A DNA stretch of 64,000 bases, taken from Escallonia rubra (lineage: Eukaryota > Streptophyta > Magnoliopsida > Escalloniales > Escalloniaceae). The notes below the pieces were generated by a model. The model worked only from the letters and a program-made list of their open reading frames with translations, was not told where the DNA came from and did not search any database. The stretch lies in the NCBI GenBank assembly GCA_033065855.1, contig JAVXUO010001427.1, positions 992,001-1,056,000 of the forward strand. The letters run 5' to 3'. The translations under genes and the position numbers were made by a program. This document shows, in pieces, positions 32,507 to 45,621 of this stretch (position 1 is its first letter; each line of letters opens with the position of its first letter).

Positions 32507-35500
32507 ATGGCCGTTCCTGAAGAAGAAAGTTCGATCCACAAACCCCCAACCGTCCCCAGGCCCGACAAAGAACCCGCAGTTAACGGAGCCGCCGATGAAG
32601 ACGATGACGACGACGTCGTTTTTGGTGATGATGAAGAAGAAGAGGAGGAGGAGGAGGAGGAAGAAGAACAGCGCGTCACGCAAGAGTCCACAATGCGCTC
32701 CGCCAGAGCCAGGATGGAGAGCTTGTTCCGGCGGCTCTCAACGGAGCGCGTGCCTCTACGCGTCCACGACGTCATAGTCAAGGGCAACACCAAGACCAAG
32801 GACTCCGTGATCGAGGCCGAGATCGAGGGACTGAAGCACATCGGCACAGTGCAGGAGCTGCTGCAGGCCGCCACCGTCGCCAACACGCGGCTTCACGGGC
32901 TCGGCATCTTCCAGGCCGTCCACATTACGCTTGAGGCCGGGCCGCACGAGCTGCCGGGGACTGCAAACGTGATTGTCGAAGTTGTCGAGACCAAGAGCCC
33001 GTTCAGTGGCGACTTTGGCATTTATACCAAGCCCGGGGTAATTCTCTCGCGATGTGTTTATGTTTTTGAGTTCCTAGTTCGTGGTAGATTGAGAATTTGA
33101 TTACGTTTTGGTCTTTAATGATTGTATTTGTGAATTCTAATATATATGCTTGTTAGACTGCCCAAGTTGTTAAACGAAGAGGATTAACACCTGATGCTTT
33201 TGAGAAATTAGGTCTTGGATATCTGGGAGATTATAATAAGATGATGGAAATGTAGTTTCACTTTTAGTTAGTAACTCATTGAACTAGCTTGGTATATCAT
33301 AAGCCACTTATCCCAACAGATTAGCGTCAAGGGTGATTCACACAATTTTAAGATAGGGCGAGAGAAAAGAGTAACAGAGACGAGAGAGAGAAGTTTATTG
33401 CCATGTTAATTTTAGATCGATAAAATGCCGGTCTGCTGTTAAGAATCTGCACTTCCTATGTTGTAGTTAGGTAGGGTGGTTTGCGCCTTAGCCAGATGCC
33501 CAACACGCTACGTAACCTTCAGCACTATTGTGATCTAGTCTTCTCTATGTACTTGGCCTCCCTTACTGCCAAGGACCTCAATGAGATTTTGCCTAGCGCT
33601 CCTTACTTCCGAGGATCTCAAATGTGGTTGTGCCTTGTACGGGGAGATTTTTGCAGGAGGAGGAGTGTAGCTATTTCTGTTCTGTCATGTTGCCTAGGTA
33701 GTTTTTGCAATCCTTGGGGACTCTCTTACTTATCGTAATTGTTTATTACTCTTTGTACAAGGGTTCCCCTCTCCGTCATTCTCGATAGATGCGTATTGTT
33801 ATCATTATAAGTGAGATTGTTCTTTCTCTAAGTTATCAAATAAATCATTGTACCTTTTAAAAAGTACTATAAATATGTCCCTCACCCCACCCCAAAGAAA
33901 AAAGCCCACATTTGAGCATGTAGAACTAGAAAACAAGTCTCCATCTGATGTTTGCCAGCATCTACAACCTGGCAAGGGATATGTTTTTTTTCCCAAGGTT
34001 TCGTGAATTCTCACTCCTACAATTTTTATACAATCTGACTCCTTGTCTTTACTTCTTTCCTGTCGCTTAGGCTTGGAAATTATTCTCCGGTGTCCGGGAG
34101 GAAACGTCAAGTTAGCTTAACATCTGTTTTCGATGGCCAGACCAGGAATGTTCTTCAAGACCGGCAAAAAGAAAATCTAGTCCGTAAATGACGTTCGTTT
34201 AAAGAGACGCTAGTATTTTTGATGTACCTGTAAAATTAGATATTTTGTATGGGGGGAGTAAATTGGCACATTTTTTGGCCTAAATCACATGTTTCTAAAT
34301 GGATTTTGGGTGGATTATGGATTAAGCAAAAATGATGGGGATGTATCCTAATCCTGTTTGTTAGGACTCAATATGTTATTAAGAAATAGGGAGTTGGTGC
34401 ACAGCATACATCAGCATGGGTACCAAAGGAGGAGGAAACAATTGTACAAGGTTCTAAACCCATTACAGATTTTCACAAGGTGGTTGAATAAACCATATAC
34501 CACTTTTCCTTTAACTTTATTTTGCACACGTAATGTCTTGATTTTTCCAAAAAATTTATGGTGGGCAGTACTTTGTTCAAGTGTAGCCTCGCCTCTTGGG
34601 GTTTTAGTTTGATCAACAAACTACTAGAATCATTACAAAAGACTTACATGTCCCTACGCATTTATCCAAAATTTGGATTTAATTAATGTTAGGACCTCAT
34701 TCTTATTTCTACCTGATGCCCATATGTGCATGCGACATGCGGTGTACTCATTTTGATTTGTGAAGGTGGGAAGTTCTGTTTGATAAAAGTCAGCTTATTT
34801 GGGCTTGTGACTCTTTGAATGCTTGAGGGTCCTGAAGGATTAATCGTTGGCTTTCACAGCTTCCTTTGATCGTTGGCTTTATTGAGCAAAATGGGAATCC
34901 TAGAGTCACTAGTGCAGTAAAAGAAATTGTCTTAAACTTCATTTGTTTGCACCATCAGTAGTTCTTGCTCTTGTAACATAGGCTTAGCGGTTCTAGAACC
35001 ATTGGTGGACCAGCAGATCAGTTTGCATTCCCCTTGGAATATCTCTTTCTAGTATTTCACCTACTTCTTAATGCATTGAACAGGTGAAGGAGACATAAAA
35101 GGTATTTCTTGATGCTTCCAAGTCCGAATAGGCTCTCCTCCTCATGCTTTATGGTGCTACAGGGACCTCAATCTATTGTGAATTACTCACATTTACCTTT
35201 TTTCTGGAGTCCCAGCACCCTTTTATGGCGCATTGTTAAGTTGGGCGATCTTCGCCCCTTTATTTCCCACCTTTTCAAATTGCATAAAAAGGAATAACAA
35301 AAGAAAATAGTGTTTTTTGCAAAATAATGATTCAGAACATGTGTTCGTCGATAGTTTCTGTTGAAACTTTCACTTTTTATTGCTTTTTGTTACATATGTC
35401 CCCATCTACATTGTTATAGTTGCATTCTGTCAAGGAGCACGTACGAATATCCTATCCCTAGTTTTCATTGCCCTGTTCTTGGTATGAAACTTAGCTAATT

Positions 35501-38500
35501 GTCTGATACTCTATTCTCCTTTACAGTCTACGTTTAGATGTGCTCCTTCAGACCTTGTTAGACTCTTAACCTCAGTCCAGAATATTTGGTATCACTTTAC
35601 TTAGTTCCTATATCTCATATCCGCACAAAAATCCAGAAATAACCTCTTCAGTCTCCACAGTGAGATCCTGCAATGGCTGGAGCTGGGCATTCGGCCACCT
35701 TTTGTTTATTAAACAAGTGTTTATCCTTTTTTCCTTTCCCTGATCAAAGATGTTCTTATCCTTTGAAAAAATGTGTGGTTCTGGTTCACCAGCCTGTCTT
35801 AAAACTTCATATATCATTGATGCTCCACTTTTCTAGCTTACATATTAAAACATGATAGTAAAAATGCTGAATAATTCTCTAGCTAGTATCATAAATGGAG
35901 CCACCGACTTTTCCGTCAAATTCTTGCTCGGGTGTCTTCATTTTACAGATTGTTGAGTAACTTCTCTACCTCTGTTTAACCTTATCATCTTTTTATAACT
36001 ATCTCTCCGCACGCTAACTGCATTTACAGTCTCCAATCCAGCTTATGCACGAGTATGGATTTGGCCTCATCATTAGAGCAACGATGAGTTATTAGTGTGA
36101 CTTGTAACAATTTTATTGAAGGAGAGCCCAGAGGGGGCCAATCCCTATACACAAAAACAATAGCCAAACCGAACATCACCACACCTCAAACAACATTAGA
36201 AGCAACACCCGCTATTACCCAACTCATATGGAGCATTGAAGCTTTTTAACTCCCTACCACATCTGCTTTAATACCTGCATCTTGATCTCCGAGACGCACC
36301 TTTATTAAGAGTAGTTCGTCTATCAACCAGTCTATTAGAAAGACCCTTAGCTCTCTGGGCCATTCTTTTAATGTACAAGTTCAATATCAGTCCTTTTGAT
36401 GTTTGCTAGCTTTCAGATATTTAGTATCACGAGGTTCTTAGTGCATCCGCTAAACAGAGGATGACGATGGGTTCTTGAGCGTAATTCATCTTCATTTTTG
36501 GTGCTGGACTAACTGTTCTCTTCATCCCTTCTTGCTTTCTCTTTTTTTCCTTGTCCTTCCTTTATTTGCATGAGTTTTTGCCTTATATGCTTAACATATT
36601 ATTTTCTCGTAAACAAACATTTCTGTGTTCTTTTACAGTTATAATATACTCTTTGATTATGTTTTCATGATAAGCATTCTGCTCCTTCTCTGGTTTTCAG
36701 TAATGTAGAATGACTTGTAGGTTAGATCTTGGATACTAGAAGGATCAGCAAGGCTAAAGAACTTGTTTGGATATGGGGATATGTGGGATGGTTCTTTGTC
36801 TTACAGCTGGGACCAAGCATCGGAGGTTAGTGCTGGTGTATCTTTACCCAGATTTAAAAGATTGGTTACTCCTGTGATGGCTCGAGTAACCCTGCTTTCT
36901 CAAGATTGGCTGAAGTTCTCTTCTTACAAAGAACGATCGCTGGGCCTGTCTCTTGGCCTGCTATCTTTGAAGAACCATGCTGTGGAATACAACGTCTCTT
37001 GGCGTATGTTATCAGATCCGTCGCAAATGTCATCTAGGTCAGTAAGAAGGCAGTTGGGGCATGGTTTACTCTCATCTGTGAAGTACATATTTAAAGTTGA
37101 CAGGAGGAATTCACCTCTCAGACCCACTCGAGGGTATGCTTTTGTTTCTACTTCTCAAATTAGTGGCATTGTACCTGATTATCGGAGCGTACGCTTCTTC
37201 CGCCAGGTTTAGTATTCTTTCTCCACTCAGTTTTCTTCTATCTGTAGTTCTTGAATTGTTATGTTGTCTAAGCTACTTGCTCTACTTCGGTACTTTTTCC
37301 CTTTGTGAGCAATATTTCATTAATGAACAGTGCCCGTTGGTGCAAAACCCTTTACAAAGTCAAACAAAAGACTCATGGAAGATCAAATTAAACCTTTCCA
37401 GATTTTACTTGCCTTGCTTCTCTTTTTTGGCAAAACTTGTCTACAAATTGTACATAATGGAGTTCTCAAGCCAGCGAAAGACGGCTCATGAAGCAAAGAC
37501 TCTGTGATTGTGTGTGTGTCTGAGTCTCTCTCTGTCCCACCCCCCCCCTGCGGCACAGTCCACAATATCTACTCTTAGCCTCCTTCAAGAAAAATAAAAT
37601 GTCCTGGCAATAGTAAAATTTCCTGCTAAATCCTGAACTTTGGCTAGAAGAAGCACCAATGGTTTCGTGCTCTTTTTTATCGCAGCAGTAAATGATCAAG
37701 TGAAGCTCCAGCATTCTCACCCACTCCGAATCTTCTGAGGTTATATAAACTTGTAGATGATATGAATAGCATCTAGAACTGACCATGTTTTGGTTCTTAT
37801 TGTCGAAAACTCGATTCTTCAATTGCCCTGTTGGGAAATATAAGTTTCAGTATCATTTATGAGATTGTATTTTGACGTGAGAAAATTAAGTTAATTGTTC
37901 TCTGTACTTTAACCTGATTTTATTTAATGTGTGAACTACATAAAATCGAAAACCTCTGGTCTTTAATTTCAATGCCAAGGAGGAGAATTTGCACTGTTTT
38001 GAGAAGCCTGCATTTGTATGTATTTGAATTGCTGACTTGAGTTGCATTTCTCTGGCCAAATCCTGTGATGTTATTATATCTATGTACATTTTTACTTCTG
38101 GAACGCACTATTAAACAACTCTTCTGCATTCTAAATTGTAGCCTTTGATTTGTTTAAGCAGGAATTTGATCTTCGTTGCGCCCTTCCCTTGGGTTTTTAT
38201 AATACTGCACTAAATTTTGGGATCTCTACTGGTGTTATTTTTCCATGGGGTAGCGGGTTCTTGAAAACGCCGTCATCTCTACCAGAGAGATTCTTCTTGG
38301 GTGGTAATTCTTCACCCGTTTGCACCTTGGGAGGCCCAACATCCTTGTGGGGTTTCAAGACAAGGGGACTTGGCCCTGCCGAGCCAAGAAGAGAAGTGAG
38401 AGGAAATGGCAATGATGAAAATTCTGGAACAGATTTTCTTGGGGGAGATCTTGCTGTTACTGCCTTCACGGATCTTTCTTTTGATCTCCCATTGAGGGTT

Positions 38501-41500
38501 TTGAGGGAAGCAGGTATTCATGGACACACTTTTGCTTGTGCCGGAAGCCTGACCAAGCTGACGGAGAATGCATTCCGTAATCTCTCTTTCCAGAAATTCC
38601 GCGATTCATTCAGAACTTCTGCAGGAGTTGGGATCATTGTACCTACCAAATTATTCCGCATGGAGGTCAGTTTTCTGTCCTTGCATTTTCTTAACTACAC
38701 TTTCTCTTGTTGATAATTAATAAATGAATTAAAAGAAGCCGCCCAGATCTTTCTTTTTAAAGAGAAAATGAGTGCATTTTCTTAAGCATTTAGCCTAGGG
38801 GATCAGGAAAATGCTTTTTCAGCTTGTACTAGTAGAAAAATCCATACATATGCTGCTCATAGCTGGTGTTTATGGAAGCTTGTCTTTACTTAATACATCT
38901 CCCATGTATTTCCTGGCTATGATGCCGGCTAATGGGCTTTTCAGTGTGCTTGGACAGTGGTGTGCGGGACTTGACAGGTATAGGGAATTATATGTTGGAG
39001 TCTGTTACTAAAGGAATCTATCAGTAGGAGGAATATAAGATGCTTTTATAGACCAAAGTAACAGTGTGTTGGTTGGGGAGAGAGCAAAGGAAGTGAAAAT
39101 GCAGGGTGCAAGCTGTAGTGCGTTGGATACGTAGACTTTGAAATGTGGTTACTATACCAGCGTGTGAGGAAATAAAAAGAAAAAGTTAGATCTGTAGGCT
39201 GATCCTGAACGACTGTAACAGGATAAGACATAATTAGTACTCCCTCTGTCCCACAAAAACTGATCACTTTGAAGGAGATGGTCAAATAACATTATCTTTC
39301 CCATTCTACCCTTTTATAAAGGTCTCTCATGTCTTCGGATCTTTGTAGTACCCCACCAGGTGTCGCCTATCCTCCGCCTCTTATCTTTCTTCCAAGCACA
39401 AAAACTGCAGACAATGTCTAATTGCCATCGTAGGCTATTTGGATGATTTTATGCAACCTGAATGCACTGTAGAAAAGGGACGCTAATCTTGATTTCCTGT
39501 GAACTAATGGCATATGAACAAATGATCCCCAAAAAGCCTATAAAGACCTTGAAAATTTGCAGGTTTTGTTATCTACAGTTTCAAAGAAAGATGGTTTGTA
39601 AAGCCCTAATGACTTGGCAGTTCAAATTTCTTGAAGAGAAAGTGAGCAGTGAGGTGGTTGTTGAAGATCTGCGATGATGGTGTTGTCGTTTTGCCTGCCT
39701 ATCGCTTTGCCTTAACGCCTAGGCCATTCGCCTCACTCCTAAGTGTTTCCCCTACACCCGCGTAGGCATATCGCCTCAACTTCGCCTAGGCTTTCGCATT
39801 GGCCGCCTTAGCGTTCGCCTTGGTCGCCTAGTCCCGCAGCACCTGAATACCAAACCTAGTCGCCTAGTTCAACCCGCCATAGTCATCACCATCATGGCCT
39901 AATCAACTTTGAATGGAAATAAGGAACCAAATCAGAAAAACAAAATCAAGTTTTTGGTAATGGAATCAGATCATAAATTTTAATCTCAAAGTTCTTTAGA
40001 ATTCAAATCAAAAACCTAATTCAGAAAGCTTTTCATCCTCAAGCTACTTTGTCATCTGGTCATTCAGTGATGGTGGGATGGTGGTTGAGAAGCAAAGGTG
40101 GTTGTTGAAGGAGGAGGAGGCGGCGGCGGCGGCTGATGATAGGGTACTGGTACTACCGTGGTGGGTCTCTGTCGATGGCGTATGGAGATGGATTATTTAG
40201 GCAAATGAGGCTCAACTTGGTGGTGATGGGTAAGAGGCGGTCGTTGTCGTCGGAGGGACAGTGGAAGAGAGACAGAAGGGGAGAGAGATGGGTGAGAGGC
40301 AGAGGGTTAAAGAATACAGACAACAGGGGGTAGAGAGAGATACAGAGACAGACAGTTGGGCCATAAAAGGAAAATGAAATGGGGTTCCCAATAAGACAAA
40401 AACAAGGGTAAAAGTGGTATTGTGTGTAAAGTTTGTTCCCTAGAATAGTATGTGGGCAATTTATCTGGAACAACCGAAAAAGGTAAACTGATTAAGTTTT
40501 TGTGCGACGGAGGGAGTACGATTCTTCGTAGTGACATACACCCCCAAGTAGGATTCTGCCAACTGGAATGTAGGAAGTGAGATTAAAGTGGGAAAGGGGG
40601 TGACGCTTATAGGTTATGTAGGCATTGGGAAGCTAACGGGTGGTTTTTGGTGAAATCCTTTTACTCGATTGGACAGCTTCCATCTCTTTTACTTGGTATG
40701 TGATTTGGAAGTCGTCTGCTCCTTGAGAGTTTAGTTTCGTGTGGGTGGCAGCCAGATATGCAGTGTTGACTGGTGATAATTTGCAGAAGTGAGGTTTGTT
40801 TTGGTAAATTGGTCTTGCATGAGAGAGCTGGTGGAGTATAGGTGGATAATCTTTGGAGTAATGTCTTTTGCCTTCTGGGTCGGAACGTGCAAGCTAAATT
40901 ATGGGGTTTGATTCCAATTTGGAAGGAGTATGTATCTGTAGCTAGGCTTAAGGCCTTCCGTTTTTCTGGATAAGGGCAATCTATTTCTTGTGAGGCCTTT
41001 GAAGAGTTTCTGCTGAGTTGCGTGCGTAGTTGGTTGATTGCTTTGGATTGGGTTTCCCCATTTTGTGGTTTTATCGTGATATTAGTAAGACATGGGAAGT
41101 CCTTTTTGGCGAATCAGTGAGTTTGGCTTTCTATTTTGGTGGTCAGTCATGAAATTATTTACTTTCTACGGATATGGCGAAAAAGTGAAGTACTCATAAA
41201 AAGGATCTTCATGCTATAGATTTAGATAAGTGTGCGATAGAGTACCTAGACTCATGATATAGTGGCTTTTGATAAGAAACGAGCTGCTACTTCTCATGAA
41301 GGATGTTTAAGAGAAGATGTTACAATAAGATGTTGACAGCAGTGGGAATTAAGAAATTCCAAATTTCTTGGGCCCTATGTTTTTGCCTTGATCATGGATG
41401 AAAAACGTTTGTTATTTTCTGCTGATGCATTTGATATGTTGAAGGAGGAACATGGAGTGATGTTGTTGAATCAAGAGGTTTGTAACCAGTAAGAGCCAAT

Positions 41501-42591
41501 TATAATGCAAATCTAGTGAGGCAAATGCTAGATATATTAACAAATATGGACAAATGTTCTATGTACAATAGTGGAAAGACTTGGTTTTTGGAGCTCTGAG
41601 GCCAACAGATTGAGAGCTTTGTCAGCCTTTGTTTTCATGTCTCTTCTCCAAATCAGGCATTACCACTTTAGTAGATGTAGTGAAGATTAAGGTTAAGAAA
41701 TGTGGAGAGTGAACATATTTCCTTATCTGGGGTTATCAAACAAAGACGAGGGAAAATGTGTTTAACATTTCGGGTCATTCACATAAATTTACAAAGTCGA
41801 AGGAAAACTTCTAAGATAATAATGAAACGGCTTGATTGGACAGAATTAAGGGACTTGCAAAATTGTGGTTAGGGAACTAGATTAGTGACCTACCCAATTT
41901 ATTGCAGAAAATTTTGGGATCTTCTTTAAACTGTTGTGCCGGAATTTGATAAAATGAGAGGTGAGCACGTTCCAGGATCAGTTAAAAGTTGCTGCAATTG
42001 GAGAAAAAAACTTTGACTATTTCCATTTTTGTTGGTTTGGTTACATAAATGAAGATTTAGTAACTGCCATAGTTAAGGAAGAGTAACACTATCAACACCA
42101 TCATTGAAAATGCTAGTATGAGGGGGTGATAGCTTATAGTGTAACTGGAATGGCCTTAGACCTATTCATATAGCTAGCCCAGCGGGGATGTGGATTTATT
42201 TAGTAGTTGAGTTGTAAAAAAGTTCAACTCGGACCATCATTACAGAGGAAAAAGAAGAGCATCTCTTGTTGTGAGCTTGTATTCCTTGATGTTATTCCAA
42301 AACTCGCAGTAAGCGAAAATGTTCTTTTGTTAGCTTAACGGGTGCATGTTATTGGTGCCTGGTAGTGTTCACTTATATTCTATAAGAATTTCAAAGGACA
42401 ATTGCGGTGTTGGGTTTTCGTAATAGATTTTGTTCCATTTCTTTTTTGCTTTTTTGTTTCAGTAGACATAATCCATGAGCTCCTCTAACTATTGGTTTCA
42501 TCACCAGGTTAACTACTGCTACATACTGAAACAACTTGAGCATGATCGAGGGAAAACGGGTGTGCAGTTTAGCTTCTCTTCACCGTTGTAA
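32507..42591 (+). CDS. SAM50: SAM50/OMP85-family mitochondrial outer-membrane beta-barrel assembly protein, four exons
   Basis: Exons 32507-33037, 36721-37206, 38162-38665 and 42508-42591 give 534 residues (Arabidopsis At5g05520 is about 524 as I recall). SAM50 is the core of the complex that folds beta-barrel proteins into the mitochondrial outer membrane. The N terminus is acidic, with twelve Glu in a row (43-54), followed by a single POTRA-like domain (about 83-177; VPLRVHDVIVKGNTKTKDSV). The rest is the barrel: LFGYGDMWDGSLSYSWDQ, SSVKYIFKVDRRNSPLRPTR, RCALPLGFYNTALNFGIS, PERFFLGGNSSPVCTLGG, SLWGFKTRGLGPAEPRR and HGHTFACAGSLTKL. The last exon ends in a plausible beta-signal (KTGVQFSFSS), the element SAM substrates use for insertion. 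Introns 1 (3683 bp) and 3 (3842 bp) are unusually long; intron 3 carries a mariner-like element. Exon phase is 0 throughout. Confidence 0.9.
33038..36720 (+). other. Long intron 1 of SAM50
   Basis: No coding sequence recognised. At 36105-36240 a segment begins TTTTATTGAAGGAGAGCCC and continues with CCAATCCCTATACAC, in the style of a reversed, 5'-truncated retroposon (poly-A end to the left). It is too short to classify. Confidence 0.45.
39240..40516. mobile_element. Mariner/Stowaway-like element (about 1277 bp) in SAM50 intron 3
   Basis: The left end CTCCCTCTGTCCCACAAAAA and the reverse complement of the right end CTCCCTCCGTCGCACAAAAA are classic Stowaway/mariner termini, flanked by a TA dinucleotide at 39238-39239 and 40517-40518. 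At 1.28 kb it is longer than a typical Stowaway MITE. The interior has a CGCCTAGG/CGCCTTAG-rich block (39690-39880) and a GA-rich block (40080-40340) but no transposase motif, so it may be a deleted element or carry a second insertion. Confidence 0.78.
40517..42507 (+). other. Rest of SAM50 intron 3
   Basis: T- and G-rich DNA without long open frames. Some stretches (40600-42000) look like degraded coding sequence, for example one reading roughly LIMDEKRLLFSADAFDML near 41394, but I cannot assign them to a family. Confidence 0.35.
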
Positions 42592-43483
42592 AACCTGGTG
42601 TCATTTTTAGCATTGATTGATATCCAGTAACTTTAGTTGACACTGAACATCTTTGCCTTGGGTGCATTTGAGACTTCATTTCTGGTGTTTATTTTTGCCC
42701 ATCTGAGACTGCCCCGAGGTTTTTGTAATTGCCCACACTGGACAGGTTTCCTCCTGCGCGAGATACAGGTAAATAAGATTTCTACAAAGGTACAAGTGCG
42801 GAACCCCATTGGATGTAGAAAACATGAAACGGTCAGAATTTGGCAAAAGTACGTTCAACGGCGTGTGAACTTAGAGAAGAGACTAAATGAGAGATTCTGT
42901 TACTTGCATCCATTTTGTGCTAAGTACGATTCATGTTGATGTCTTAATTTGTTTTTGTAATCTGCATTTTAGTTTTAAGTGGTCTGTTGTTCAGAAAGAG
43001 AAAATCCGGCAAGAAACCAGTTTGGCAAGGCAAAGCAATAACTTGTGTTGGGGGGACTGGCTTAGCATATTCTGTTTGAGGCCCATTTGTAAAAGAAACG
43101 AAGGATGACCGTTGCCAGTTGCCACTAGCAATTCATGGCTTCAAACAACAGGAATTCCATTCACTGTCGACACCTTCATCCGACTTTGGTTGCGAGGAAT
43201 TTCGGGCCAGCCAACTTATCAAGTATTGCAGCTGATTTTCAGAGACTCATTTAACGAGTTGAAAGGATTTTTGCTCGACTTTTTACAATCTTTTCGTTCC
43301 ATCACCCTCTTTTTTTGATAAATTCGAGAATTGCATAGATAAAGTACGCTTATGAAAGCGCATTACAGATAAAGTTTTGAGAATCATGACAAGCCATGAT
43401 TAAGTATACAAACAGTTTAAGATAAAACAGAAAAATAGTAGAATCAGACCACCCACAAAAGTAAACAAAATGATCGGTGTGTA
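42592..43483. other. 3' flank of SAM50
   Basis: Presumed 3' UTR followed by unassigned DNA. The open frames at 42637-42939, 42887-43108 and 43112-43318 have no recognisable features. Confidence 0.45.
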
Positions 43484-43720
43484 TCACAAAATGGGGGTGG
43501 GTGGTGTGGGGCACAACTCGCTAGGTAGCAAAAGATTGTCAATCCAGTCCTGATATACGTTAATTCTAACTTGACATGCAAAAGATGCGAGTACCTTGGC
43601 CTCCTTTAGATGTGCTTTGTTAGCCATGTACATACCGTAGTAATGGAGATCAGAAAGCATATAGCAAAAGTCATAGATGATTGTAGCCATCGAGTCCAGA
43701 ATGTCTTCAATATCCGACAT
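43484..43720 (-). CDS. Unassigned short ORF (78 codons), possible exon
   Basis: A minus-strand frame opens with ATG at 43718-43720, directly after a good acceptor-like sequence (ACTTTCCCAG), and ends at 43484. Its composition looks protein-like rather than random: mixed hydrophobic and acidic residues, helix-like, with DILDSMATIIYDFCYMLSDL, HYYGMYMANKAHLKEAK and SFACQVRINVYQDWIDNLL. I do not recognise the family. It could be a terminal exon of a gene whose other exons I could not find between 43.8 and 46.4 kb, a fragment of a lost gene, or chance. Confidence 0.3.
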   Translation of the reverse strand: MSDIEDILDSMATIIYDFCYMLSDLHYYGMYMANKAHLKEAKVLASFACQVRINVYQDWIDNLLLPSELCPTPPTPIL

Positions 43721-45571
43721 CTGGGAAAGTAAAAATGAAGAATCAATGTACAGTTTAATATGTAAAAACTGTTTTGCAATGACCCATTTTGTTGTCAGTA
43801 AAATGCCTTTTGCAAGAGTTGCAAAGAATCAGAAGCTAGAGTAGAGAAGGTAGCAGAACCACATCGATTATTCAAAGCGTTTAGGTAAGAAACCCCGATG
43901 CCTGTTCTTAAGTTGTTCTTATTGTATGAAACGGCTAAAAAAATGCTAATGGTGTTATGCAACTCACCGGTGCATGTAGGGGATTGAGGCTTTATAATGA
44001 TTGGGTATATTATATTCTTTGATTTGAGGTTGCTAGGGAAGAGAGGTTATCTGTGGGAGGTATGGGAGATTATGATCCGGTGCCCTAGGTGAGTAATTTT
44101 TTCCATCGCCCTCTTATGCCATATTCATGTTGTTTTTCTCACCTATGACTCGCGTACTGTAGGCTTTTCTTTCTCCGATCATCCAAGCTTTTTTAGTGTC
44201 TTAAAATTGTTTTGACCGGACAAAAACCGTACAGAAATCTTCAGAATGAAGTTGGAAACCCGCTCTCCCCTTGCTACACGGCGTACGCTGGCACATAAAC
44301 AGTGGGGGCAGTTTTGTCCATTCAAAAATAAAACTTCTATTGCTGGTTTTTTTTTTAGGTACTTAAATCCTTCTATTGCTGTTGGATAAAAGGAAAGGTA
44401 ATAATGGCGGGTGAGATGTCACTCGCGTGGGCCTCAAGAAATGCTTAACCAGGAGACGAGTATTTCTTTTTTGCCATCATCATTATTATATTCCAATTAT
44501 TCTCCTACCCCGAGCATATTAACCACTGATCCCAACAGCATATATATGATATGCTGAAGTATTTGATCTTGATTTTTGGTTTTCGTGTTTCTCGTGCTTA
44601 TCCCTTTTAATAATCCTGGTTTTAACTAAACTAACTTGAGATCTTTGCGGTCATTTAAACATAGAGTCACGAGAATGTCTTGATCTGTTATCCATTATTT
44701 TTACCCTTCGACAGTTCAAAAAATATTATAACCTTTATTAATTAATCAATATAAATATCTTATTTACCAAAACAAAAAAAAAAAAACTATCTAATATTAT
44801 TCTTACTTCGTATGCTGGGAATTGATACCGGGTGCGTAAATCTCTCCCCAGTATGCTATAATTAATATAACAAGTTTTATAAGGGAGCAGTTGTGACTTA
44901 TTAATCTTAAGAATCTTCATCGAAACTTGACAATTGACAGCGTCAACGATAATATCATATTCATGCATGCATGGCTGTCCTTATACCATACTTGTACTGC
45001 GGAGGAAAATTAGATCCGCATTAATTGCTTCACAAAACACTAAAAATATAAAGGAAAGGCAGCAGCAGCACAGTTATATGCTCTGACACTGTTGAGGGTC
45101 TTGGTTGACTTCACAGGTTGGGTGCTTAGATGTAAATCTTGCAGGACCAACCTGTATCTGGAATTCAATTTATAGTCTTCACAAGCTGCAATGGCGCCAG
45201 CACACCATTTCTTGAGAGCTCAGAAATGGAGGACAGGGAATTGACAATTGGACTTCTTTCTTTCCAGATTCACAGGTCTATCACAGGAATGGTTTAGCTT
45301 TGCCTTGAGGGTTGTGAGTTCTCTCAAGATGCCCGTGGAGGGTGTTCTTGGAAGTTGTAAAGGAGGAACTTTAGATGGCTTGGTGTTTATACATATTTTA
45401 TGGCCTCTAACTTCCACACGAGCAGAGAATATAGAGACTCGGTCATTGTCGAACTCATGTGGATGACAACAGCCCCATGAGTGTCTTACAACCATTTCAT
45501 ATCTCAGAATGTTGAAATGCTCTACCGTGAACACAACCTCAACCCCCTTTACAACAATGAATATCAAGATG

Positions 45572-45621
<50 letters not shown>

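Noticed and set aside
32494-32886. Minus-strand serine-rich frame
   Set aside because: Antisense of the Glu run in SAM50 exon 1.
38666-42507. Independent gene within SAM50 intron 3
   Set aside because: No frame longer than about 106 codons and no recognisable domain; the clearest structure is the mariner-like element.
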